This document shows positions 6,374-13,123 of a DNA stretch of 22,243 nucleotides, one piece after another. The first letter of the stretch is position 1. Every line of letters begins with the position of its first letter. Source of the stretch: CAYWEP01 sp964613075 (lineage in GTDB: Bacteria > Patescibacteriota > Microgenomatia > Levybacterales > UBA12049); NCBI GenBank assembly GCA_964613075.1, contig CAZTFV010000008.1, forward strand, positions 1 through 22,243, in the 5' to 3' direction. The notes below the pieces were generated by a model that saw nothing but the letters and a program-made list of their open reading frames with translations, was not told the DNA's origin and ran no database searches. The position numbers were made by a program, and so were the translations under genes.

Positions 6374-7469
6374 CAATAACAACCTCCCAAATACGCAACG
6401 CAGCATGTCGTAAAAGATCCGAGAGATTATCGATTTCCTCCAAACGATAGCGACCAGGCTGACCCAGCATCTCCGCAATCATATGATAGAGCCTCTCCGA
6501 TGTCGCTGCTGACTGGTCCAGAATCTCAGCTAAACCGATTTGTTTTAAAAAAAGTGCATTCTTCCTTTGCTCGCCCCGCTGCGCAAAAGGCAGCGGCACA
6601 AGCAGAGCAGGTGTTTCAAAATACAATAACTCACTCACCGTATTAATACCCGATCGACCGACAACCAGCGACGCAGTCTGCAAAATTCTACCCATCTCCG
6701 AAGGAAGAACAAATTTTTTCAAAATATAACGGTTTTTTTTCTCTTGAGAAAACTGGCTTCGTAATTGTTCTAGCCTTTCGTAATCGCCAAACTTTCTCGC
6801 ATCCCCGGTCTGATGCAACACGGTGTATTCTTCAAGCAGCTTCTCAATACACCCTTCTACCAGAACATTAATCGCATGCGACCCAAGACTGCCACCGGTA
6901 ATGTATATCAATGGCAACTTTTCATTTTCTCTTTCTTTAATTCTTAATTCATAATTCTTAATTCTAAATTCCCGTATCGGGTTCCCCGTCAAGACAGTTT
7001 TTTCTCTTGGAAAAAACGGCATCGATGATTCCCATGAAATACATATTTTTGTAGCAAATCTTGCTGCAATCTTATTCGCCAAACCTGCTTCAAGTGTCTG
7101 CTCGTGAATAACAACCGGAATGTTCCTCATTGATGCAGCAATAACAACAGGCAAAGAAACATAGCTTCCAAACGACAAAATGACATCGGGTTTTGTTTTT
7201 CCCAAAAGAGAGAACGCCTGCACCGCGCCATATGGGAGCTTAAAAAGCGAAACCATGGTGTGACGCGTTAGCTTCCTTTGTAATCGTCCTGTAGTTAATG
7301 CATGGAAAGGAATTCCTTTCTCCGAAATTACTTTCTCTTCAAACGAACGCGCTTGATCACCTTCCAGTGCGTGCTTTCGGCCGATAAATAGAACATCAAC
7401 TCCGGATGGCTTTGCATCAATGACTGCCAGTGCCGGTGACAAATGACCGCCGATTATCGCTACATTCAT
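6333..7469 (-). CDS. murG: MurG, lipid II-forming GlcNAc transferase
   Basis: Transfers GlcNAc from UDP-GlcNAc to lipid I on the inner face of the membrane (GT28, GT-B fold). At 378 residues it is of normal length. Seen: an N-terminal glycine loop VAIIGGHLSPALAV (shorter than the usual GGTGGH form), FGSYVSLPVVIAA, IHEQTLEAGLANKIAA (123-137), TGNPIR at the domain junction, GGSLGSHAIN (192-201), and GRSGINTVSELLYFETPALLVPLPFA, the UDP-binding C-terminal motif. Residues 168-178 (FRIKNYELRIK) are encoded by a five-unit heptamer array inserted in the interdomain linker. ftsW ends 8 bp upstream and ftsQ overlaps the 3' end by 41 bp. Confidence 0.95.
   Translation of the reverse strand: MNVAIIGGHLSPALAVIDAKPSGVDVLFIGRKHALEGDQARSFEEKVISEKGIPFHALTTGRLQRKLTRHTMVSLFKLPYGAVQAFSLLGKTKPDVILSFGSYVSLPVVIAASMRNIPVVIHEQTLEAGLANKIAARFATKICISWESSMPFFPREKTVLTGNPIREFRIKNYELRIKERENEKLPLIYITGGSLGSHAINVLVEGCIEKLLEEYTVLHQTGDARKFGDYERLEQLRSQFSQEKKNRYILKKFVLPSEMGRILQTASLVVGRSGINTVSELLYFETPALLVPLPFAQRGEQRKNALFLKQIGLAEILDQSAATSERLYHMIAEMLGQPGRYRLEEIDNLSDLLRHAALRIWEVVIDVCQQAGNKKAEK
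6383..6388 (-). promoter_or_regulatory. Strong Shine-Dalgarno for ftsQ
   Basis: GGGAGG (followed by T) on the minus strand lies 9-10 bases before the ATG at 6373 and inside the murG coding region. It is one of very few clear Shine-Dalgarno sites in the cluster and decides the ftsQ start. It fits an internal gene that must be entered within an overlapping upstream gene. Confidence 0.65.
6937..6971. repeat. Five-unit heptamer array inside murG
   Basis: On the plus strand: TTAATTC, TTAATTC, ATAATTC, TTAATTC, TAAATTC, exactly five 7-base units. Read on the minus strand in the murG frame it gives FRIKNYELRIK-like sequence. Because 7 is not a multiple of 3, the peptide repeats every 7 residues (21 bases). 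It sits in the linker between the two Rossmann domains, where an insertion is tolerable. Confidence 0.85.
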
Positions 7470-7476
7470 AGTATCA

Positions 7477-7485
7477 ATTATCGCA
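7477..7485 (-). promoter_or_regulatory. Possible extended -10 for murG
   Basis: TGCGATAAT on the minus strand, formed by the last codons and stop of ftsW, ends 7 bases before the murG ATG (7469). The spacing equals that of the leaderless promoters elsewhere in the window. No -35 is visible, so this may be chance. Confidence 0.3.
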
Positions 7486-8551
7486 CATCTTTTTGTTTTG
7501 CTATGTTCAGCAATATACCCACAGACGTGAGGTCAATAACGAGGGCCGACCCACCGTAAGAAATAAATGGTAACGGAACTCCTGTCAGCGGAAGAAGTGC
7601 GGTCATTGCTGCCAAATTGACAAAAATCTGAATTCCCAAAAAAGCCATTATTCCTCCCCCCAGAAGTTTTCCGAATGTATCTTTTGCCATACTCGCAATG
7701 AGAAATCCCCGCCAGATAAAAAGCACATACACCGCAATTAATACCGCAGCACCGATGAAGCCGAACTCTTCCGCAATAACCGGAAAAATAGAATCTGTCA
7801 CATTCTCAGGTAAATACGCATATTTCTGTAAAGAATTACCGACACCGACTCCGAGTACGCCTCCGGACCCAAGAGCAATTAAGATCTGTTTGACATGATA
7901 GGAAGCAGAGTCAAGCGACCTGTCGATCCTCAAAAATGCGGTAAGCCGGTTCATGCGATATGGCGCAATCATAATTAAGCCAACTACCAACAGTATAAAT
8001 ACGGGTATGAGCATAACAAACTGTCGGAGCCTGCCTCCGGAGAGAAAATAGACCATGAGCGCTTCAAATAATATGATCGACGCCGTTCCCATATCAGGTT
8101 GCAAAATAATCAGAAAGCACACCAGCCCCAAGAGCATCAGGAATGCGATAAGTCTCCCTTTCTCCTTGTGAGAGAACCACGCAGCCAAATAGATCGCAAG
8201 ACTCAGTTTCACGAATTCAGCAGGCTGCAAGGTAGTAAACCCCAAATTAATCCAGCGATGCGCACCAAGCGCGTAGACACCAATTCCCGGAAGAAAGACA
8301 AGTACCAGAAGTCCTATTGATGTAATGAGAAAAACAATAGCGAAGTTATAAAGTTTTCGATAATCAAAATAGGAAAAAAATACCATTGCCGCAAAACCTA
8401 AACCCACCCACAGCGACTGTTCACGAATATAATAATACTTATCCTTGAAGTCCCGAAAGGCAATGAATGATGATGCATCATAAATCATAAACAGCCCGAA
8501 AAGTGTGAGAAGAACAACAATGGCAAGAAAAAAAATATCAATCCGCTTCAT
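7478..8551 (-). CDS. ftsW: SEDS glycan polymerase FtsW
   Basis: A polytopic SEDS-family peptidoglycan glycosyltransferase that polymerises lipid II at the septum together with a class B PBP. At 357 residues with about ten hydrophobic spans it is full length. Seen: GAHRWINLGFTTLQPAEFVKL, LQPDMGTASI, the extracellular catalytic-Asp segment NVTDSIFPVIAEEFGFIGA, and the C-terminal signature LTGVPLPFISYGGSALV. RodA and FtsW are hard to separate by motif alone; position between mraY and murG favours FtsW. The cognate transpeptidase gene is not in this window. A -10-like TATACT lies 11 bases before the ATG. The stop codon is 8 bp before murG. Confidence 0.93.
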   Translation of the reverse strand: MKRIDIFFLAIVVLLTLFGLFMIYDASSFIAFRDFKDKYYYIREQSLWVGLGFAAMVFFSYFDYRKLYNFAIVFLITSIGLLVLVFLPGIGVYALGAHRWINLGFTTLQPAEFVKLSLAIYLAAWFSHKEKGRLIAFLMLLGLVCFLIILQPDMGTASIILFEALMVYFLSGGRLRQFVMLIPVFILLVVGLIMIAPYRMNRLTAFLRIDRSLDSASYHVKQILIALGSGGVLGVGVGNSLQKYAYLPENVTDSIFPVIAEEFGFIGAAVLIAVYVLFIWRGFLIASMAKDTFGKLLGGGIMAFLGIQIFVNLAAMTALLPLTGVPLPFISYGGSALVIDLTSVGILLNIAKQKDVR

Positions 8552-8562
8552 GTGCTATATCT

Positions 8563-8568
8563 AGTATA
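8563..8568 (-). promoter_or_regulatory. Likely -10 element of ftsW
   Basis: TATACT on the minus strand, 11 bases before the ftsW ATG in the 50-bp mraY-ftsW spacer. It would give a leader of about 4 bases. No good -35 stands at 16-18 bp, which lowers confidence. Confidence 0.4.
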
Positions 8569-8601
8569 CTAAAGTCAGCCGTAACTAAGCGAGGAATAGA
8601 A

Positions 8602-9609
8602 TCAGGTAATATCTGCGAGAAATAAACCGAGGATGGCAAAAAAGATACCGATCAGCCACGCGCGCATCACGATTTTCGGTTCCTCCCAGCCTCTTTGTTG
8701 CAAGGTCAAATGAAGAGGTGCAACCGGTAAAATCTTCTTTTTAAAAAATCGCTTGCTCAAAAGCTGCGCCAAAGAAGAACCGATTTCAAGGACAAAAACA
8801 CCGCCAATCACTGCCAGAGCCAATGTTTTTCCTGTCAACAAACCTATCACGGCAAGTGCCGCTCCCAAAGACAATGCGCCGACATCCCCTAACATCAGCC
8901 GTGCCTTATAAATATTGAAATATAAAAAAGCAATAATTGAGCCAAGCAGTATAGAAATAAATACGCCCATTCCCTGATCAAGCTGCGCAGCCGAGATGAC
9001 AAGAAATGCCATCAGACATATCATAAGAAGCCCTGTCGCCAATCCGTCCAGACCATCGGTAATATTAACTGCATTAACAAAAGAAACAATAATAAACGCG
9101 GCAAAAGGAATAAAAAACCATCCGATGGATACCGGGCCGAACCCATGAACAAAAAGAAAATCATAGCCGAGTTGTATATGAAGAACTGCAGCAATAATAA
9201 TAGCCAGGATCCACTGAATAACGAATTTATGCCGGAAGCGAAGTCCGAAAAATCCGCTGCCCCCTCCGCTCAACTTTTTGAAATCATCGTAAAGGCCTAA
9301 AATTCCGAAAGAAACAAAAGAAAAAATGATGGCAAAAGCTTGCCAACCCTTAACGGGAGTACCCAGCATGCCGTACGCCCATTGTGTCAAAATGACAACA
9401 ACAAGTATGATAAGAATTCCACCCCCGATAGGTGTTCCGGCCTTCCAACCGTGGAATTTATCAAAAATGGGCGTTCGCTTATTGAATGGGTCCTTCGTTT
9501 TCTGATTCGCCCGCTGCAATTTTATTTTATAAAGAAAATCGATAAATGGAATGAGTAATACTCCGGTGATAAAAAATGACAAGATTGTTAATCCTAAAAG
9601 CGTTGCCAT
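8602..9609 (-). CDS. mraY: MraY, phospho-MurNAc-pentapeptide translocase
   Basis: Transfers phospho-MurNAc-pentapeptide to undecaprenyl phosphate to make lipid I. A 335-residue polytopic protein of about ten spans, slightly shorter than typical (~360). Seen: TKDPFNKRTPIFDKFHGWKAGTPIGGG, the Mg2+/substrate motif YDDFKK (107-112), FVNAVNITDGLDGLA (177-191) and MLGDVGALSLGA (239-250), where D242 is kept but the usual GDTGS reads GDVGA. In the last cytoplasmic loop the family's HHH motif reads H300-L-T before LQQRGWEE, so two of the three histidines are absent. The gene has its own promoter (9618-9647). The -10 is followed by AGGAG only 3 bases from the ATG, too close for normal Shine-Dalgarno use. 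Confidence 0.93.
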   Translation of the reverse strand: MATLLGLTILSFFITGVLLIPFIDFLYKIKLQRANQKTKDPFNKRTPIFDKFHGWKAGTPIGGGILIILVVVILTQWAYGMLGTPVKGWQAFAIIFSFVSFGILGLYDDFKKLSGGGSGFFGLRFRHKFVIQWILAIIIAAVLHIQLGYDFLFVHGFGPVSIGWFFIPFAAFIIVSFVNAVNITDGLDGLATGLLMICLMAFLVISAAQLDQGMGVFISILLGSIIAFLYFNIYKARLMLGDVGALSLGAALAVIGLLTGKTLALAVIGGVFVLEIGSSLAQLLSKRFFKKKILPVAPLHLTLQQRGWEEPKIVMRAWLIGIFFAILGLFLADIT

Positions 9610-9617
9610 GAACTCCT

Positions 9618-9647
9618 ATTATACTCCTCTATATACAGTATGTTCAA
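9618..9647 (-). promoter_or_regulatory. Promoter of mraY, predicted near-leaderless
   Basis: TTGAAC (9642-9647) and TATAAT (9618-9623) on the minus strand with 18 bp between them, and 8 bases from the -10 to the ATG at 9609. The -35 begins two bases after the murF stop codon, so the 40-bp spacer is essentially all promoter. It would split the cluster into an upstream mur/glm unit and a downstream mraY-ftsW-murG-fts unit. Confidence 0.68.
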
Positions 9648-9649
9648 AT

Positions 9650-11254
9650 CTACAGTAATTTTTCAATCACATACGCTGCCTCTTTTCCTTCAAAAACAAT
9701 GATGTCCCCCTTTTTTGTCTGTGAGGAAAGATATTCAGCAGCCTCGGAAGGGGACACAATCTCGACTGTGCATGTACTTTTGCTATCATCAATACCCGCT
9801 TTTATCGAAGAATAGTAGTTTTTATTGGTAAGGAGCAAGTGATCACAGACTCTGGCGATTTCTTTTGCCACCCTGTGGTGCTCTGCGTTTGTTTTCCTTC
9901 CGAGTTCAATCATCGGTTGGAGTACAAGAATTTTTTTCCCTTTGTAAATTTTGGCATAGTTTACTGCAGCAATGACTGCGTCGGGATTTGCGTTAAATGT
10001 ATCATCGATAATTGTTATGCCGTTTTGCAGTTTGTGGTAAATCATCGTTTTGGGTAACGGGGAAAGTACTGAAACGGCTTTTTTTATTTCCTCATCATTC
10101 ATTCCTAGGTGGTTTGCGATATAGATCCCGGGGAGAATGTTCTCAATCGTATGAGCTCCCAGAAGCGGTACGGCAAGATGCATGGTTTTGTCTCCAATGT
10201 GAACTGCAAACGATACTCCTGATTTCTTAACGACAACCGAATCAGCAACAATATCGGGCAAAGGACCGGAGGGAACAGAATCAATCATTGTCCGGTACAG
10301 TACTTTTTTCTTTCTTGTATTTTGATACAGCGAAAGCGCGTTTGCATTGTTTCCGTTAAAAAGCGCGATACCCTCTTTTGGCAACGACTCAATGAGCTCA
10401 TATTTTGCTTTTTTCGTATTTTCCAGACTACCAAACAGTGATAGGTGTTGGTCGTTTACAGCGGTCAAAATGCCGATTTTCGGACGGACGATCGCGCACA
10501 TTCCTGCGATTTCTCCCCGTCCATACGCCCCCATCTCAACAACAAAAATTTCAGTATCCCGATTGAGCTTTTGTAAGACTGTCTGCGCAATACCTATCGG
10601 CGTGTTGTTCGTTCCTTGAGTTTTTAAAACCGTAAATTTCCTACATAGAATTTGCGCAGTATAATCTTTGGTCGAGCTCTTTCCATAGCTGCCAGTGACC
10701 CCTATGACCAGAAGTTTTTTGAATTGTTTTATCTTTTCCCTTGCTTTATTTACTTGTATGTCACGAAAAATCTCAGTAGGAAAAGACAATCCAAAAACTA
10801 AAAGCGCAACAAGAAGATACGATATCTTATCAATAAGCAGTAACCAGAGAAATTTATCGACAACAGGAATTGCATAAAAGAAAAATACTATCACAATTGT
10901 AACAACAGTAATGAAAAGCGTCTTTGGCGTAAGCGTTGGTATCCGTTGTTGATTAAGAAAATTCTCCCGCAGTACCAAAACCGCTGAGATAAGATAGACA
11001 AAAAATAAAGCCCAATAGTAAAACGGGAAGTAGGACTCATGAAATACGACAAAAACATAGCTACCAATGAGGATTAGCTTTATCAGAGAGAGAGCTGATA
11101 AAAAAAGTTGCCTGCCCTGACGCGTCTCGCGCAGGTGAATAAGAATTCTGTCAAATCGATATTCTTTTAATTGCCACAGCGCTACTTGAAAAAGTATATT
11201 TCGTATTATCCATAAAAAAAACAATACCGATGTTGCAATAAAAAGAATCTGCAT
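9650..11254 (-). CDS. murF: Membrane-anchored MurF-type Mur ligase
   Basis: An ATP-dependent Mur ligase, read as the one adding D-Ala-D-Ala to the tripeptide precursor. Residues 1-157 hold about five membrane spans (roughly 1-24, 53-71, 77-96, 112-131, 135-157). The ligase core follows: P-loop GVTGSYGKSSTKD (185-197), TNNTPIGIAQT (typical of MurF), EMGAYGRGEIAGMC, NDQHLSLFGS, then the C-terminal domain with DDTFNANPDAVIAAV (the MurF signature) and LVLQPMIELG. The soluble UDP-sugar-binding domain 1 of classical MurF is absent and replaced by the membrane region. The ATG at 11254 lies 16 bp after the glmS stop. No Shine-Dalgarno is visible. MurF rather than MurE/D is supported by NTP-x-G and NANP. 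Confidence 0.9.
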   Translation of the reverse strand: MQILFIATSVLFFLWIIRNILFQVALWQLKEYRFDRILIHLRETRQGRQLFLSALSLIKLILIGSYVFVVFHESYFPFYYWALFFVYLISAVLVLRENFLNQQRIPTLTPKTLFITVVTIVIVFFFYAIPVVDKFLWLLLIDKISYLLVALLVFGLSFPTEIFRDIQVNKAREKIKQFKKLLVIGVTGSYGKSSTKDYTAQILCRKFTVLKTQGTNNTPIGIAQTVLQKLNRDTEIFVVEMGAYGRGEIAGMCAIVRPKIGILTAVNDQHLSLFGSLENTKKAKYELIESLPKEGIALFNGNNANALSLYQNTRKKKVLYRTMIDSVPSGPLPDIVADSVVVKKSGVSFAVHIGDKTMHLAVPLLGAHTIENILPGIYIANHLGMNDEEIKKAVSVLSPLPKTMIYHKLQNGITIIDDTFNANPDAVIAAVNYAKIYKGKKILVLQPMIELGRKTNAEHHRVAKEIARVCDHLLLTNKNYYSSIKAGIDDSKSTCTVEIVSPSEAAEYLSSQTKKGDIIVFEGKEAAYVIEKLL

Positions 11255-11270
11255 AGATTTTTCGAGGCAG

Positions 11271-13034
11271 CTATTTTACCGTCACGCTCTTGGCAAGGTT
11301 TCTTGGCTTATCCGGATCATACCCTTTTGTAACCGCGATATAGTATGCCAAAAGCTGGACAGGAACGATTTGCACGATAACTGAAGCATCCCCGCAATCC
11401 TTGACCTCAATCCATTCATCGAAAATATCCGAACGTTGTGGGCTTATGCCGATCATAAATCCGCCACGCGCTTTTATTTCCATTGCATTTGAAAGAATTG
11501 CCTCATGCGTCTCATCCTTTGGCGCAAAAACCAGAACAGGAGTCCCTTTCTCAATCAGTGCAAGCGTCCCGTGCTTTAATTCTCCACCGGCCAATCCTTC
11601 GGTATGAATATAGCTCACTTCTTTAATTTTTAGTGCCGCTTCCAATGCCGTAGCATACGATGTACCACGCCCTATGGCATATATATGCTCTTTTCCCCCT
11701 AACATGCGTGCGAGTTTCACAAGATTATTAGTCTGCCGCTTATCTAAAATTCTTTCAACCTCCCTCGCTGCCTTCAATAATAGTAAGCGAGCCTGACTTA
11801 GCATGCCATTCATTGCATAAGGAAGCATCAGAAGCATTGTGAGTTTTGCTATATATGCTTTTGTCGATGCGACAGCTTTTTCAGGACCGGCGCCAAGCAG
11901 CAATTTATAATCTGCCATACGATAAATTGTCGATCCTAGGACATTAACGACTGCCACAATTTTGCTCTTCTTTCCCTTGGCACGATTCAGAGGCTCAACG
12001 ATGTCAATCGTCTCACCTGACTGAGACAGCACAATAATAAGACTTTTATCGGTTAAAAAGTCCTCAAGGTAATTAAACTCAGATGCAACTGCCATATTTA
12101 CGTGTGCTTTTGCGACCCGCGAAAAAAGGTACGTCCCTGCCAGACAAGCATATCCCGCAGTTCCGGCACCTATAAAAAATGTTCCTTTTGCACCCTGTAC
12201 GAGCTCTGCAAGGTCCGCAATCTGCTCTGCTTTGTCCCCAACGACTGCCCGTATCACTTTCGGCTGCTCGAAAATTTCTTTCAACATAAAATGAGGATAT
12301 TTCCCAATACTTGCATCTTCTACTTTCCAGTTTACCCGCTCAAATTTTGGGGCGAGCTTTTTCCCCTCGGGAAGTGAAACAAGCTGAATCGAATTATTGC
12401 CAATAATTACCATTTCATTGTCTTTCAGAAACATGATATTTCGAGTGTGGCGAATTATTCCCGCGGAATCTGATGCCAAGTAGATTGCATTGTTATCTTT
12501 GCCCACGACAAGCGGCGATCCCGTCTTTGCCGCGACAATTTCTTTTGACGGCGCGTATGCAACAACAACCGCGTTAAGACCGTGTATTTGATTGAAGGCA
12601 TCGCGAACTGACGTAGCAAAACCTTCTTTTTTGAGGTTCTCTTCTATCAAATGGGCAAACACTTCCGTATCTGTCTCTGAAACAAATATGTGACCCTTTT
12701 TTTGTAAAACTTCTTTAATCTCCGCGTAGTTTTCTATAATACCGTTATGGAGCACTGCTATTTCTTTCGTGCAGTCGAAATGAGGATGTGCATTTTTATC
12801 CGATACACCGCCGTGTGTTGCCCAACGCGTATGACCGATACCCATGGTGCTTTTTGGCAATGATGTTTTTGCGTTCCCTATTTTTCCTGCGTGCTTCTCA
12901 ATAGCGAGCTTTTTGTTGTCCCGCACAGCAATACCCCAGGAGTCATAACCACGATATTCAAGAAGCTTTAAGCCCTCCAACACTCTTTCCGCCGCATTAT
13001 TTTGTTTTCCGATGTAACCAAAGATCCCACACAT
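11271..13034 (-). CDS. glmS: GlmS, glucosamine-6-phosphate synthase
   Basis: Makes glucosamine-6-phosphate from fructose-6-phosphate and glutamine, the first committed step to UDP-GlcNAc. At 587 residues it is close to the usual ~600. Seen: the N-terminal nucleophile MCGIFGYIG (Cys after Met removal), LEYRGYDSWGIAV, HTRWATHGG, HNGIIENY, then two SIS isomerase domains with VLSQSGETIDIVEPL, AVASTKAYIAKL, AIGRGTSYATALEAALK and ELKHGTLALI. The C-terminus LAKSVTVK closes the active site. The glmU-like gene lies 84 bp upstream, separated by an inverted pair of heptamer arrays whose near arm ends about 10 bases before the ATG. No glmS ribozyme-like structure was recognised. Confidence 0.97.
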   Translation of the reverse strand: MCGIFGYIGKQNNAAERVLEGLKLLEYRGYDSWGIAVRDNKKLAIEKHAGKIGNAKTSLPKSTMGIGHTRWATHGGVSDKNAHPHFDCTKEIAVLHNGIIENYAEIKEVLQKKGHIFVSETDTEVFAHLIEENLKKEGFATSVRDAFNQIHGLNAVVVAYAPSKEIVAAKTGSPLVVGKDNNAIYLASDSAGIIRHTRNIMFLKDNEMVIIGNNSIQLVSLPEGKKLAPKFERVNWKVEDASIGKYPHFMLKEIFEQPKVIRAVVGDKAEQIADLAELVQGAKGTFFIGAGTAGYACLAGTYLFSRVAKAHVNMAVASEFNYLEDFLTDKSLIIVLSQSGETIDIVEPLNRAKGKKSKIVAVVNVLGSTIYRMADYKLLLGAGPEKAVASTKAYIAKLTMLLMLPYAMNGMLSQARLLLLKAAREVERILDKRQTNNLVKLARMLGGKEHIYAIGRGTSYATALEAALKIKEVSYIHTEGLAGGELKHGTLALIEKGTPVLVFAPKDETHEAILSNAMEIKARGGFMIGISPQRSDIFDEWIEVKDCGDASVIVQIVPVQLLAYYIAVTKGYDPDKPRNLAKSVTVK

Positions 13035-13043
13035 AATATATAA

Positions 13044-13123
13044 AAGTCACAAGTTATAAGTTATGAGTCCTAAGTTAATTGGGTCTTTGACTTATGACTT
13101 ATCACTTAGGACTTGTAACTAAT
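13044..13123. repeat. Two inverted heptamer arrays before glmS
   Basis: Left array (13044-13078): AAGTCAC, AAGTTAT, AAGTTAT, GAGTCCT, AAGTTAA. Right array (13089-13123): GACTTAT, GACTTAT, CACTTAG, GACTTGT, AACTAAT. They are reverse-complement versions of one family. Positions 13045-13076 can pair with 13089-13120 at 25 of 32 positions, leaving a 12-base loop. The right arm overlaps the stop codon of the glmU-like gene and the left arm ends 10 bases before the glmS ATG. There is no T-run, so it is not a standard terminator. Confidence 0.75.

Noticed and set aside
13035..13118. glmS ribozyme before glmS
   Set aside because: The 84-bp spacer is too short and is fully explained by the inverted heptamer arrays. 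No ribozyme core was recognised.
13044..13123. CRISPR array
   Set aside because: The units are 7 bases long and contiguous without spacers. No CRISPR-sized repeats or cas genes are visible anywhere in the window.
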